NCBI RefSeq assembly: GCF_000935215.1
Contig: NZ_JXXD01000156.1
Location: forward strand, 1 to 44,919
DNA length: 44,919 nt
Reading direction: 5' to 3'
DNA from: Stutzerimonas stutzeri
GTDB taxonomy: Bacteria; Pseudomonadota; Gammaproteobacteria; Pseudomonadales; Pseudomonadaceae
Positions within the stretch are counted from its first letter, which is position 1, and each line of letters opens with the position of its first letter. The notes beneath the pieces were generated by a model that was not told the origin of the DNA, made no database searches, and saw only the letters and a program-made list of their open reading frames with translations. This document shows positions 7,751-16,864 of the stretch, one piece after another. A program made the position numbers and the translations under genes.

Positions 7751-7758
7751 CCGCGCCC

Positions 7759-9903
7759 ATGCTCAGCACCGAACTCAAGTCCCAGATCCAGGGCGCCTAC
7801 AGCCGTTTTCTCGAAGCCAAGGGGCTCAAGGCCCGCTATGGCCAGCGCCTGATGATCGCCGAGGTCGCCAAGGTGCTCGGCACTATCAAGACCGACGATG
7901 AAGGGCGTCGCGAGAGCGAGCCCGCGGTCGTCGCGGTCGAGGCGGGCACCGGTACAGGCAAGACCGTCGCCTATAGTCTGGCGGCGATCCCCACCGCCAA
8001 GGCGGCTGGCAAGCGGCTGGTGATCGCCACGGCAACGGTCGCCCTGCAGGAGCAGATCGTGCACAAGGATCTGCCGGACCTGATGCGCAACAGCGGACTG
8101 AATTTCAGCTTCGCATTGGCCAAGGGCCGCGGGCGCTACCTGTGCCTGTCAAAGCTGGATCTGTTACTGCAGGAAGGCCAGGCGCAGAGCGCGACCGCCC
8201 AGTTGTTCGAGGAAGAAGGCTTCCGCATCGAGGTCGACGAGCGCAGCCAGAAGCTTTTCACCGGCATGATCGAGAAGTTGGCGGGTAATCGCTGGGATGG
8301 CGACCGCGACACCTGGCCGGAGGAGCTGGGCGATGCGGACTGGTCGCAGCTCACCACGGATCACAGCCAATGCACCGGCCGGCATTGCCCCAACTTTCAG
8401 CAGTGCGCGTTCTACAAGGCGCGCGAGGGCATGACCAAGGTCGACGTGATCGTCACCAACCACGACATGGTTCTGGCTGACCTGGCCCTTGGCGGCGGTG
8501 CGGTGTTGCCCGATCCACGTGACACCATCTACGTCTTCGACGAAGGGCATCACCTGCCGGACAAGGCCATCGGTCACTTCGCCCATTTCACCCGGTTGCG
8601 CTCCACGGCTGACTGGCTCGGGCAGGTGGAAAAGAACCTGACCAAGCTGCTTGCCCAGCATCCGCTGCCGGGCGAGCTCGGTCGGCTGGTGGAGGGCATC
8701 CCAGAACTGGCTCGTGATCTGCGCACCCAACAGCAGTTCATGTTCAGCGCCTGTGAGCAATTGGCCGATTTCAAGGCCGGTGAGGACATGGAGGGCCGTG
8801 AGCGGCCGCGGCACCGCTTCGTCGGTGGCGTGGTGCCGGAGCATCTGATCGAGCTGGGCACCGAGCTGAAGAAGGGTTTTTCCAAGCTGACCGATCTGTT
8901 CAGTCGGATCGCTGAACTGCTCAAGGAGGCCATGGACGGCGAAGCAGGTGGCGGAATCGCCAGCCATCAGGCCGAGGAGTGGTACCCGCTGTTCGGCAGT
9001 CTGCTGACGCGTTCGCAGAACAATTGGGAGTTGTGGACCGCATTCACCGTCGAAGACCCGGAGGATAGCCCGCCAATGGCGCGCTGGCTGACCCTGGCGG
9101 AAGGCGGGGCGCTGTTCGATATCGAGGTCAATGCCAGCCCGATCCTTGCAGCGGAAACATTGCGGCGCAATCTCTGGAATGTCGCCTTTGGTGCGCTGGT
9201 GACATCGGCGACGCTCACGGCGCTGAACAGTTTCGACCGCTACCGCATGCGGGCCGGCTTGCCCAAGGCTGCGGTCACCGCCGTGGTGCCGAGTCCTTTT
9301 CATCATGCCGATGCCGGGGTGCTGCGCGTCCCCGATCTGAAGGCCGATCCGCGCGATGCTGCAGCACACACGGCAGCCATCGTCCGCGAACTGCCGGGAT
9401 TGGTCGAAGGTGCACGGGGAACGCTTGTACTGTTCTCGTCACGCAAGCAGATGCAGGACGTGTTCGACGGCCTGGAGCGTGAATGGCGTCGGCGGGTGCT
9501 GATCCAGGGCAACCTGTCCAAGCAGGAAACCCTGAACAAGCACAAGGCGCGGGTGGACGATGGCGAGTCCAGTGTGCTGTTCGGGCTTGCCAGCTTTGCC
9601 GAAGGCGTCGATCTGCCGGGGGCATACTGCGAGCATGTGGTGATTGCGAAGATTCCGTTTGCGGTCCCCGATGACCCGGTCGAGGCCGCATTGGCAGAGT
9701 GGATCGAGGCGCGCGGCGGCAACCCCTTCATGGAGATCGCCGTTCCAGATGCCTCTCTGCGGCTAGTGCAGGCCTGTGGGCGGCTGCTGCGTACCGAGGC
9801 GGACCGTGGAACCATCACGCTGCTCGACCGGCGAGTGGTGACGCAGCGCTATGGCAAGGCGATCCTCAATGCGCTGCCGCCGTTCCGTCGCGAGATCAGT
9901 TGA
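7759..9903 (+). CDS. dinG: ATP-dependent DNA helicase DinG
   Basis: A 714-residue XPD-like superfamily 2 helicase (5' to 3') that unwinds D-loops, R-loops and replication-transcription conflict structures. It shows Walker A GTGTGKT (63-69), four Fe-S cluster cysteines C129, C205, C210 and C216 (the last three in CTGRHCPNFQQC), the DEGH box at 261-264 and the C-terminal QACGRLLRT motif VI. Length is normal for the long proteobacterial form. No Shine-Dalgarno precedes the ATG; instead there is a LexA box, so SOS control is expected. It is divergent from the CopD-like gene and followed by the esterase gene after 109 bp. Confidence 0.96.
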   Translation: MLSTELKSQIQGAYSRFLEAKGLKARYGQRLMIAEVAKVLGTIKTDDEGRRESEPAVVAVEAGTGTGKTVAYSLAAIPTAKAAGKRLVIATATVALQEQIVHKDLPDLMRNSGLNFSFALAKGRGRYLCLSKLDLLLQEGQAQSATAQLFEEEGFRIEVDERSQKLFTGMIEKLAGNRWDGDRDTWPEELGDADWSQLTTDHSQCTGRHCPNFQQCAFYKAREGMTKVDVIVTNHDMVLADLALGGGAVLPDPRDTIYVFDEGHHLPDKAIGHFAHFTRLRSTADWLGQVEKNLTKLLAQHPLPGELGRLVEGIPELARDLRTQQQFMFSACEQLADFKAGEDMEGRERPRHRFVGGVVPEHLIELGTELKKGFSKLTDLFSRIAELLKEAMDGEAGGGIASHQAEEWYPLFGSLLTRSQNNWELWTAFTVEDPEDSPPMARWLTLAEGGALFDIEVNASPILAAETLRRNLWNVAFGALVTSATLTALNSFDRYRMRAGLPKAAVTAVVPSPFHHADAGVLRVPDLKADPRDAAAHTAAIVRELPGLVEGARGTLVLFSSRKQMQDVFDGLEREWRRRVLIQGNLSKQETLNKHKARVDDGESSVLFGLASFAEGVDLPGAYCEHVVIAKIPFAVPDDPVEAALAEWIEARGGNPFMEIAVPDASLRLVQACGRLLRTEADRGTITLLDRRVVTQRYGKAILNALPPFRREIS

Positions 9904-10012
9904 TAGGCGAGATAACCGGTCGCGATATCACCCCATCACCGCTTCGTCTGGCGGTTTTGTTGCGTAATGGCGGCTGCAAGAATCCCGAGAATTGATTGCG
10001 AGAGGTGACAGC

Positions 10013-11161
10013 GTGCAGGTTCAGGGCTATTTCGATCTTCGTTTCGAGGCCGTTCGCGATGCGTTCGGCGCGCTGTTCGACGGCACCCAGCAGCGCGGCG
10101 CGGGACTCTGCGTGCAGATCGGCGGCGAGACGGTCGTCGATCTCTGGGCCGGCGTTGCCGACAATCAGGGCGAGCAGGTGTGGCACAGCGATACGGTGGT
10201 CAACCTGTTCTCCTGCACCAAGACCTTCACCGGGGTTGCTGCGCTGCAGCTGGTCGAGGAAGGCAAGCTGCAGCTGGATGAGCCCGTCGGCCGTATATGG
10301 CCGGAGTTCGCAGTCAATGGCAAGGAAACCATCACCCTGCGTCAGCTGCTCTGTCATCGGGCGGGATTGCCGGCGATTCGCAGACCGCTAGCCGCCGAAG
10401 CGCTGTACGACTGGGACGTCATGACCGCCGCGCTAGCAGCCGAAGAGCCATCGTGGGCGCCCGGCACCGATCAGGGCTACGCGGCGATGACCTACGGCTG
10501 GCTGGTTGGTGAGCTCCTGCGTCGTGTCGATGGCTGTGGGCCTGGGGAGTCGATCGTTCGTCGTACGGCGGTGCCGCTCGGGCTTGACTTCCATATCGGT
10601 CTCGGCGACTCCGAGGCTCATCGTGTCGCTTATCTCACGCGCACCAAGAACGACTTCGGTGACGCTGCCGCGCAGCGCCTGTTCAAGGCCTTGATGAGCG
10701 AGCCGGAGTCAATAAGTGTCCGGGCCTTCAACAATCCACCGTCCATCATGAGCAGTGGTAACAAACCGGAATGGCGACGCATGGCGCAACCGGCAGCCAA
10801 CGGCCATGGCAATGCCCGCTCGTTGGCGGGTTTCTATACAGGGTTGCTGCAGGGCAAACTTCTGGATGAGTCGCTGCTGCGCGAGATGACCAGTGAGCAC
10901 AGCGCAGGACAAGACCGCACTCTGTTGGCGGCCACGCGTTTCGGCCTCGGCTGCTGGTTGGATCAGCCGCACGTCGCCAATGCCACCTTTGGTATGGGAG
11001 AGCAGGCGTTCGGTCACCCTGGTGCCGGTGGCAGTGTTGGTTTTGCCGATCCGGAGCGTGAACTGGGGTTCGGTTTCGTGACCAATACCCTCGGCCCCTA
11101 TGTGCTGATGGACCCGCGTGCTCAATCGCTGGCGCGCAGCGTTGCAGCATGCCTGCGTTGA
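10013..11161 (+). CDS. Serine beta-lactamase-fold hydrolase / esterase (EstB-like, PA1047-like)
   Basis: A 382-residue class C beta-lactamase-like hydrolase. The nucleophile is in SCTK (SxxK, in NLFSCTKTFTGVA), followed by the family segment GRIWPEF and LRQLLCHRAGLP. The tyrosine of the second motif is probably in YAAMTYGWLVGELLRR, and the third motif is in GHPGAGGSVGFADPE. Such proteins are usually esterases acting on short acyl esters rather than beta-lactams. GTG at 10013 is chosen over a TTG at 9992 because AGAGGTGA lies at the right distance before it. No signal peptide is evident, so it is probably cytoplasmic. Gene order dinG-esterase-OmpA-pdxH matches remembered P. aeruginosa PA1045-PA1049. 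Confidence 0.87.
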   Translation: MQVQGYFDLRFEAVRDAFGALFDGTQQRGAGLCVQIGGETVVDLWAGVADNQGEQVWHSDTVVNLFSCTKTFTGVAALQLVEEGKLQLDEPVGRIWPEFAVNGKETITLRQLLCHRAGLPAIRRPLAAEALYDWDVMTAALAAEEPSWAPGTDQGYAAMTYGWLVGELLRRVDGCGPGESIVRRTAVPLGLDFHIGLGDSEAHRVAYLTRTKNDFGDAAAQRLFKALMSEPESISVRAFNNPPSIMSSGNKPEWRRMAQPAANGHGNARSLAGFYTGLLQGKLLDESLLREMTSEHSAGQDRTLLAATRFGLGCWLDQPHVANATFGMGEQAFGHPGAGGSVGFADPERELGFGFVTNTLGPYVLMDPRAQSLARSVAACLR

Positions 11162-11297
11162 ACCACTCGTCACTTCTGGCCTCGCAGGCTTTTCAAAAGA
11201 AGGGCTTGCGTCCACAATTTCAACTCGAACTCAATAGTGGCCTCACCTCGATTGGTCGCACCCTCCTAGAACGCTTCTGGTTGACGGAACCTGCCTC

Positions 11298-11924
11298 ATG
11301 AACCTGCTGAAGAGCGTCTCCCTGATTTTCTGCATGATCGTCGTTGCCGGGTGCAGCTCGAAGAGCGAGAAACCGAGCGAGGCCGCTGCCCCGGCTACGG
11401 TCAAGGTGGATTACGCCTGGCTCGATGAGTACGAGCCGCAGTTGAAGGATGCGCTCGTGGGCAGTGGTTTCGAGGTGGAGCGCCGTGACAGCGTGCTGGT
11501 GGTGACTGCGCCGGTGGACTCGTCCTTCAATCCGGATCGTCCCGGCATGCTCCTGCCGGTAACCCTCGGGCCGATCACCCGTGTTGCAAAGCTGGTCGAG
11601 AAGGACGACAAGACTGCCGTAGTCGTACTCGGTCATGCCGACAGCACTGGCTCTGCGGACACCAATCGCACCGTAAGTCGCGAGCGTGCCGGTGCCGTGG
11701 CGGCCATTTTCCGCCTGAGTGGCCTCAAGCATAACCGCCTGCGCATTCGAGGCCTGGGTTCCGACATGCCGCGTGCAGCCAACGACAGCAAGGAAGGCCG
11801 GGCTCTGAACCGTCGGGTCGAGATGGTACTGGCGCCGCAGGCGACGATGCTCGCATTGATCGCTAAGTACGAGCAGCCGGCGCAGGCCGCGACTCAGGTG
11901 GCGCAAGCCGAGGTCGCCAAGTAG
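11298..11924 (+). CDS. OmpA-family lipoprotein (PA1048-like)
   Basis: A 208-residue lipoprotein with lipobox VAGC (C19) and Ser-Ser at +2/+3, consistent with outer-membrane sorting. The C-terminal OmpA-like domain shows VVLGHADSTGSADTNRTVSRERA and GLGSDMPRAANDSKEGRALN, then RRVEMVL, keeping the Asp and Arg used for peptidoglycan binding. Residues 35-95 form a separate N-terminal region (YEPQLKDALVGSGFEVERRD) without a beta-barrel. The tail is Ala/Gln-rich (QPAQAATQVAQAEVAK). It lies between the esterase gene and pdxH and ends at a strong terminator. It is a paralogue in type, not in detail, of the OmpA lipoprotein encoded 4 kb upstream. Confidence 0.9.
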   Translation: MNLLKSVSLIFCMIVVAGCSSKSEKPSEAAAPATVKVDYAWLDEYEPQLKDALVGSGFEVERRDSVLVVTAPVDSSFNPDRPGMLLPVTLGPITRVAKLVEKDDKTAVVVLGHADSTGSADTNRTVSRERAGAVAAIFRLSGLKHNRLRIRGLGSDMPRAANDSKEGRALNRRVEMVLAPQATMLALIAKYEQPAQAATQVAQAEVAK

Positions 11925-11947
11925 CGCTGCCAGGCATTGGATATCGA

Positions 11948-11971
11948 CAGGCCCGCATGCGGGCCTGTTTT
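11948..11971 (+). terminator. Rho-independent terminator after the OmpA-like gene
   Basis: A near-continuous palindrome CAGGCCCGC-AT-GCGGGCCTG (11948-11967) is followed by TTTTCG. It lies 24 bp after the stop codon. Confidence 0.85.
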
Positions 11972-12120
11972 CGTTGGGCATGGTTGCCTTGAATCAAGCG
12001 CGTTGCCTGAGCACGCGGATAAGCTAGTTCATGCAGGCCGGCTGGGTTCAACCACCGTCGCCCGGCGAATGGCCGCCTGGTAGGCTGAAGCCTGCTTATT
12101 CGACTACAAGGAGCCCCGCG

Positions 12121-12768
12121 ATGATCCAGACCCTGGCCGATATGCGCCGTGACTACACCCGTGACGGACTCAGCGAGGCCAATGCACCAGCCGAGCCGTT
12201 CGGATTGTTTCGTCAGTGGTTCACCGAGGCCACGAAAACCGAACAGGCGCCGGTGGAACCTAACGCGATGTCCCTGGCTACGGTCGACTCCGACGGCCGT
12301 CCTCACTGTCGCATCCTGCTTCTCAAGGCGCTGGATGATCGAGGCTTTACCTTTTTCACCAATTACGACAGCGCCAAGGGTGAGCAACTGAATGCTTCGC
12401 CCTATGCAGCCATGACTTTCTTCTGGCCGACACTCGAGCGTCAGGTTCGTATCGAGGGGCGGGTGGAGAAGGTTACTCAGGAGGAGTCGGATGCTTATTT
12501 TCAAGTCCGCCCCTTGGGTAGCCGGCTCGGTGCCTGGGCATCGCCGCAGAGCCAGGTGATTCGCGATCGCGCCGAACTTGAGCGTTTGCTGGCGGAAACC
12601 GAGCAGCGCTTTCTCGACACGGCACCCCATTGTCCGCCGCACTGGGGTGGTTATCGCTTGTTGCCGGAGCGTATGGAGTTCTGGCAGGGCCGGCCTAGCC
12701 GCCTGCATGATCGTCTCGACTATCGTTTGATCGCAAACAGCTGGCAGCGGGAGCGCTTGGCGCCCTAA
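12121..12768 (+). CDS. pdxH: Pyridoxamine/pyridoxine 5'-phosphate oxidase
   Basis: A 215-residue FMN enzyme that makes pyridoxal 5'-phosphate from PNP or PMP, the last step of vitamin B6 synthesis. It shows the FMN/substrate region [20 protein letters not shown], the GRVEKV strand, and the family signature [17 protein letters not shown] near the C-terminus. Length is standard. AAGGAG sits 9 bases before the ATG at 12121. An in-frame start 90 bp upstream exists but precedes this ribosome-binding site and is not used. The gene is monocistronic between two terminators/noncoding stretches. Confidence 0.96.
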   Translation: MIQTLADMRRDYTRDGLSEANAPAEPFGLFRQWFTEATKTEQAPVEPNAMSLATVDSDGRPHCRILLLKALDDRGFTFFTNYDSAKGEQLNASPYAAMTFFWPTLERQVRIEGRVEKVTQEESDAYFQVRPLGSRLGAWASPQSQVIRDRAELERLLAETEQRFLDTAPHCPPHWGGYRLLPERMEFWQGRPSRLHDRLDYRLIANSWQRERLAP

Positions 12769-12870
12769 ATGGGCTCCCAGCAACGAACTAGTCCAGGCGC
12801 TGTTGCTCCAAACCTCTTGTACCGGAGAGCGGCGCTTTGCTGGAGCGCCAGCGGGTAAGCTCTCGCGCCG

Positions 12871-12895
12871 TGCTGGTAACCTTCTGTAACCAGCA
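12871..12895 (+). other. Hairpin in the noncoding stretch between pdxH and the small membrane protein gene
   Basis: TGCTGGT (12871-12877) pairs with ACCAGCA (12889-12895). A second inverted repeat, GTCTGAT/ATCAGA, lies at 12968-12997 and overlaps the stop of the next minus-strand gene. Neither is followed by a U tract. The 224-bp gap between the convergent genes holds no convincing ORF. Confidence 0.35.
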
Positions 12896-12992
12896 AACGA
12901 TCACCTGGTGCATAGGGATGTGCTTGCCGATGGTCAGAGACCCTGAAAGCGTGGCTTGTCTGTTCGGGTCTGATCTTCTGAAAGTGTCCGAA

Positions 12993-13229
12993 TCAGAGGC
13001 CGGGGTAGCGTTGTACCTGCTGCTCCAGCCAGCTTTGTAGTTCCCGCCGCTTGATCTTCTGACTCTTCGCGTCAGCGAGGCGTTGTAGCATCCAGCTGCG
13101 CTTGTCTGGGTCGCTGCCGGCGATTGAAAGCGCCAGGTCCCGATCGGCCCAAAGTCGGAAGCGCATGATCAGCCAGCCGTGAAAAGCCAGGCCAGCTATG
13201 GTGGTGATGGCTATGATGAAGTAATCCAT
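12993..13229 (-). CDS. Small conserved pseudomonad membrane protein (PA1050-like)
   Basis: A 78-residue protein with one N-terminal hydrophobic helix (MDYFIIAITTIAGLAFHGWL), then a charged amphipathic region (RFRLWADRDLALSIAGSDPD, KRRELQSWLEQQ). A type II or N-out single-pass topology with a cytoplasmic basic tail is likely. I recall a similar hypothetical gene next to pdxH in P. aeruginosa (PA1050), so gene order supports it being real. Function unknown. Convergent with pdxH and divergent from the SlyB-like lipoprotein gene. Confidence 0.75.
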   Translation of the reverse strand: MDYFIIAITTIAGLAFHGWLIMRFRLWADRDLALSIAGSDPDKRSWMLQRLADAKSQKIKRRELQSWLEQQVQRYPGL

Positions 13230-13393
13230 GGATCGTCTCGGCGAGAGGAACCGGTGCGCCAGGTTCGACTCGCATATGTATGCTAGGAAGGTAGTAAATG
13301 CTGAGTCAGGACGGAGAAGTTGCCAAGCGCTTTTTTGTCGCTACTGCTCATGCCGCCGTTCAGAACGAAACAGCTGTCCGCAGGAGAATTGCA

Positions 13394-13855
13394 ATGCGTA
13401 GGTCCATTTATGTCGCTTCCTTTACAGCTCTGACGCTCGCTCTGGGTGGGTGCGCCTCCAGCCTGACCGGAGATACCTATTCTCGGGACGAGGCGCGAGC
13501 CGTACAGACCGTGCGTTACGGAACCATCGAATCGCTGCGTCCAGTGAAGATCGAGGGAACCAAGACCCCCATCGGCACCGGCGCCGGCGCAGTGGTTGGT
13601 GGCGTTGCCGGCAGTGGCATCGGCGGCGGCCGTGGCAGTGCGGTTGCTGCAGTGATTGGTGCGGTGGCAGGTGGCATGCTGGGGTCGGCGGCGGAAGAGG
13701 GGATTACCCGTACCCAGGGTGTCGAGATCACCGTGCGTGAGGATGACGGCAACGTGCGCGCCTATGTGCAGGCCGTGGAGCCCAATCAGGTATTTCGCGT
13801 GGGACAGCGAGTTCGCATCATGACCGTCAGTGGCACCAGTCGCGTGGCGCCCTGA
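13394..13855 (+). CDS. SlyB/Pcp-like glycine-zipper outer-membrane lipoprotein
   Basis: A 153-residue lipoprotein with lipobox LGGC (C20). The centre is a classic glycine-zipper 2TM domain: GTGAGAVVGGVAGSGIGGGR followed by GSAVAAVIGAVAGGMLGSAAEE. It ends in a small beta-rich domain (VEITVREDDGNVRAYVQ, VFRVGQRVRIMTVSG). This is the SlyB/Pcp arrangement, associated with outer-membrane integrity under stress. The ATG at 13394 has AGGAGA eight bases upstream; an upstream in-frame start would bury the lipobox signal peptide and is rejected. It is followed by a strong terminator and then the mrp operon. Confidence 0.92.
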   Translation: MRRSIYVASFTALTLALGGCASSLTGDTYSRDEARAVQTVRYGTIESLRPVKIEGTKTPIGTGAGAVVGGVAGSGIGGGRGSAVAAVIGAVAGGMLGSAAEEGITRTQGVEITVREDDGNVRAYVQAVEPNQVFRVGQRVRIMTVSGTSRVAP

Positions 13856-13887
13856 TCTTCATAGCAGCTGCCCGAGGCTGAAGTCAG

Positions 13888-13937
13888 AGCGCTGTCACAG
13901 CTCCGTGCACGGAGCGGTGACAGCGCTTTTTGTTTTT
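13888..13937 (+). terminator. Strong rho-independent terminator before the mrp operon
   Basis: An 11-bp stem AGCGCTGTCAC / GTGACAGCGCT (13888-13898 / 13917-13927) encloses a second stem GCTCCGTGCACGGAGC and is followed by TTTTGTTTTT. Confidence 0.92.
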
Positions 13938-13985
13938 CGAAATACATGAATCCATGACGCCAGCATCATCGGTATGGATAATCGG

Positions 13986-14025
13986 GCACACATTTATGTG
14001 CTGTTTCAGGCAGTTGCTGTGCCTG
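13986..14025 (+). promoter_or_regulatory. Two tandem hairpins in the presumed mrp leader
   Basis: GCACA/TGTGC (13986-14001, loop CATTTA) is followed by CAGGCA/TGCCTG (14007-14025, loop GTTGCTG). Both lie 46-86 bp before the mrpA ATG; AAGGGG (14059-14064) serves as ribosome-binding site. A regulatory role is possible but unsupported. Confidence 0.3.
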
Positions 14026-14071
14026 CAAGGATAAGAATGCCTCCGCTCAGGTGGCTTAAGGGGTCTCGTTC

Positions 14072-16864
14072 ATGGCGCTTGCGCTGATCATCGCTTTGCC
14101 ATTTCTGGGCATCTTCCTGCCTTTGCTCCTGGAGCGGTTTGGTCGCTCCGCTTGTGCCTTTGGCGCGGGCCTGGCGCCACTGACAGCGCTGATTCTGCTG
14201 CTGACCAAACGGGCCGACGTATTTGCCGGCCAAACCGAAATCATCCATTACGAGTGGTTGCCGCAGCTCGGACTCAACCTGAGCCTGCGCCTTGATGGAT
14301 TGGGCTTCCTCTTCGCCCTGCTGATTCTCGGCATCGGTCTTCTGGTCATTCTTTACGCTCGCTATTACCTGTCGAAGAAGGACCCGATGGGGCGATTCTT
14401 CGGCTTCTTCTTGCTGTTCATGGGTGCCATGCTCGGCGTGGTGCTGTCCGAGAATCTGCTGCTGATGCTTATGTTCTGGGAGCTGACGAGCCTTTCGTCG
14501 TTCCTGCTCATTGGTTACTGGAATCACCGCGCCGATGCCCGCCAAGGCGCGCGCATGGCGCTCGCCATCACCGGAGGCGGCGGTCTCGCCTTGCTCGCCG
14601 GTATTCTGCTGATTGGCCATATCGTCGGCAGTTTCGAGCTCACAACCGTGCTCGCTTCGGGCGATTTGATCCGTGCCAATTCGCTGTACCCGCTGACCTT
14701 GATTCTCGTGTTGCTCGGTGTGTTCACCAAGTCCGCGCAGTTCCCTTTTCACTTCTGGTTGCCACAGGCAATGGCAGCGCCCACGCCGGTATCGGCCTTC
14801 CTGCATTCCGCGACGATGGTCAAGGCCGGTGTCTTCCTGCTCGCTCGGCTGTATCCGGCGCTGGCCGAGTCGGAGTGGTGGTTCTACATGGTCAGCGTCA
14901 CCGGGCTGGCGACATTGCTGCTGGGTGCGGTGATGGCGCTGTTCCAGCACGACCTGAAAGGCCTGCTGGCCTATTCCACTATCAGCCACCTGGGCCTGAT
15001 TACCTTGCTCTTTGGCCTGGATTCGCGTCTTGCAGCGGTGGCGGCGATCTTTCACATCATTAACCACGCAACCTTCAAGGCTTCGCTGTTCATGGCCGCC
15101 GGGATCATCGATCACGAGACGGGCACTCGCGACATGCGCCGCATCAATGGCATGTGGAAGTACATGCCACACACCGCGGCACTCGCGATGGTGGCGTCGC
15201 TGGCAATGGCCGGTGTCCCATTGCTCAATGGTTTCCTGAGCAAGGAAATGTTCTTCGCCGAGACGCTCGATCAGCACCTGCTCGGTAGCTTCTATTGGAC
15301 GATTCCCGCGGCAGCGACGCTGGCCGGTGCGTTCTCGGTCGCCTATTCGCTGCGTTTTGTTCACGACGTGTTCTTCAACGGCGAGCCGATCGATCTGCCG
15401 AAGTACCCGCCACACGAACCTGCACGCTACATGAAGATTCCGGTGGAAATCCTCGTGTTGCTCTGCCTGCTGGTGGGGATGCTACCGGCTTTCACCGTAG
15501 GCCCATTGTTGGCGGCGGCGGTGTCGGGAACGCTGAATGGCAACGTGCCTGAATACAGCCTGTCGATCTGGCACGGCTTCAACTTGCCGCTGGCCATGAG
15601 CTTTGCTGCGCTGATTGGCGGGATAATGATCTATTCGCTGCGCAAGTGGGCGTTCCGCTGGTACGAAGGGTTGCCCACGGTCGATTCGCTGGAGGTGTTC
15701 GAACGGGTGATGGGCGGACTGACCCTCGCCGCACGTCACGTCACCTGTCTGCTGGAAAACGGCTCGCTGCAACGCTACATCGCCCTCATGCTGCTCAGTA
15801 CGCTGGTGCTCGTGGTTTTTGCGTTGACCCCGTTGGAAACGCTGCATGGGCCGGTCGCGCTGACGCCGCTTGATGGAATCACCGTGCTGGGTATGGCGAT
15901 TCTGGCGCTGACTTCGCTGCTGACCGTGCTTTTCCATCGCCGCCGTCTGACCGCGCTGATCGTACTCAGTGTCGTTGGTCTCATGGTTGCGCTCGGGTTT
16001 GCCCGTTATTCCGCCCCGGATCTGGCGCTGACCCAGCTTTCGGTAGAGGTGGTGACGATCATCCTGCTGATTCTCGCGCTGTTCTTCATGCCCGACCGTA
16101 CGCCGGCCGAGTCGAGCAGTCTGCGTGCCTTCCGCGATTTCGTTCTCGCGGGCGGCAGCGGCACCATGGTCGCGCTGCTTGCCTACACCGTGCTGACCCG
16201 GCCCTATGACAGCATCGCGTCGTACTTCCTCGAGAACAGTGTTTCCGGCGGCGGCGGCAAGAACGTCGTGAATGTGATCCTGGTGGACTTCCGTGGGTTC
16301 GATACCCTGGGCGAGATCGCAGTGCTGGCGATCGCCGGCGTAGGCATCTATGCGCTACTCAAAGGCCTGCGCCTGCCGCACCCGGTTCGCGACTACGGCG
16401 GGCGACCCTGGTCGGTTGACCGGCACCCCATGGTTCTGGATGCACTTGCCCGCGCGCTGCTACCGATGGCGCTGCTGATTTCCGCCTTCATCTTCCTACG
16501 CGGGCACAACCTGCCGGGTGGCGGATTCATTGCGGGTCTCATCACCGCGGTGGCACTGATTCTCCAATACATCGCGCATGGCGTGAGCTGGGCACAGGCG
16601 CGGCAACCGATCAGCTATCACGCACTCTGCGGCGCAGGCCTGCTTATTGCGGGGCTGACGGGGCTGGGCAGCTGGGCGTTCGGCTACGCGTTCCTGACGT
16701 CGTCATTCGGGTATTTCCATCTGCCTCTCGTCGGAGAGTTCGAGCTGGCGACTGCAATGCTCTTCGATCTGGGGGTTTATCTGGTGGTTGTCGGCGCGAC
16801 ATTGCTGATTCTTTCCAACATCGGCCAGGTCAGCCAGGACGATTCCAACAGGGAGGTGCTGTAG
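14072..16864 (+). CDS. mrpA: Mrp-type Na+/H+ antiporter subunit A (MrpA-MrpB fusion, ShaA/PhaAB)
   Basis: A 930-residue polytopic inner-membrane protein, the largest subunit of the multisubunit cation/proton antiporter. The first about 500 residues are NuoL-like, with the conserved glutamate helix ([20 protein letters not shown]) and the lysine/histidine-bearing [24 protein letters not shown]4040-type segment lies near residues 610-680, and a MrpB-like domain occupies the last about 130 residues ([16 protein letters not shown]). There is no separate mrpB, so A and B are fused as in other pseudomonads. First gene of a six-cistron operon; its TAG stop shares its last G with the GTG start of mrpC. 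Confidence 0.94.
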   Translation: MALALIIALPFLGIFLPLLLERFGRSACAFGAGLAPLTALILLLTKRADVFAGQTEIIHYEWLPQLGLNLSLRLDGLGFLFALLILGIGLLVILYARYYLSKKDPMGRFFGFFLLFMGAMLGVVLSENLLLMLMFWELTSLSSFLLIGYWNHRADARQGARMALAITGGGGLALLAGILLIGHIVGSFELTTVLASGDLIRANSLYPLTLILVLLGVFTKSAQFPFHFWLPQAMAAPTPVSAFLHSATMVKAGVFLLARLYPALAESEWWFYMVSVTGLATLLLGAVMALFQHDLKGLLAYSTISHLGLITLLFGLDSRLAAVAAIFHIINHATFKASLFMAAGIIDHETGTRDMRRINGMWKYMPHTAALAMVASLAMAGVPLLNGFLSKEMFFAETLDQHLLGSFYWTIPAAATLAGAFSVAYSLRFVHDVFFNGEPIDLPKYPPHEPARYMKIPVEILVLLCLLVGMLPAFTVGPLLAAAVSGTLNGNVPEYSLSIWHGFNLPLAMSFAALIGGIMIYSLRKWAFRWYEGLPTVDSLEVFERVMGGLTLAARHVTCLLENGSLQRYIALMLLSTLVLVVFALTPLETLHGPVALTPLDGITVLGMAILALTSLLTVLFHRRRLTALIVLSVVGLMVALGFARYSAPDLALTQLSVEVVTIILLILALFFMPDRTPAESSSLRAFRDFVLAGGSGTMVALLAYTVLTRPYDSIASYFLENSVSGGGGKNVVNVILVDFRGFDTLGEIAVLAIAGVGIYALLKGLRLPHPVRDYGGRPWSVDRHPMVLDALARALLPMALLISAFIFLRGHNLPGGGFIAGLITAVALILQYIAHGVSWAQARQPISYHALCGAGLLIAGLTGLGSWAFGYAFLTSSFGYFHLPLVGEFELATAMLFDLGVYLVVVGATLLILSNIGQVSQDDSNREVL

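Noticed and set aside
8164-9369. A 401-codon minus-strand open frame opposite dinG
   Set aside because: Shadow of dinG with no domain or ribosome-binding site.
12837-13040. A 67-codon plus-strand open frame in the pdxH downstream gap
   Set aside because: No Shine-Dalgarno, odd composition, overlaps the better-supported minus-strand gene. Could be noncoding.
14006-15415. A 469-codon minus-strand open frame opposite mrpA
   Set aside because: Rich in Gln/Glu/His/Arg, the mirror image of a Leu/Ala-rich membrane protein. Not a plausible protein.
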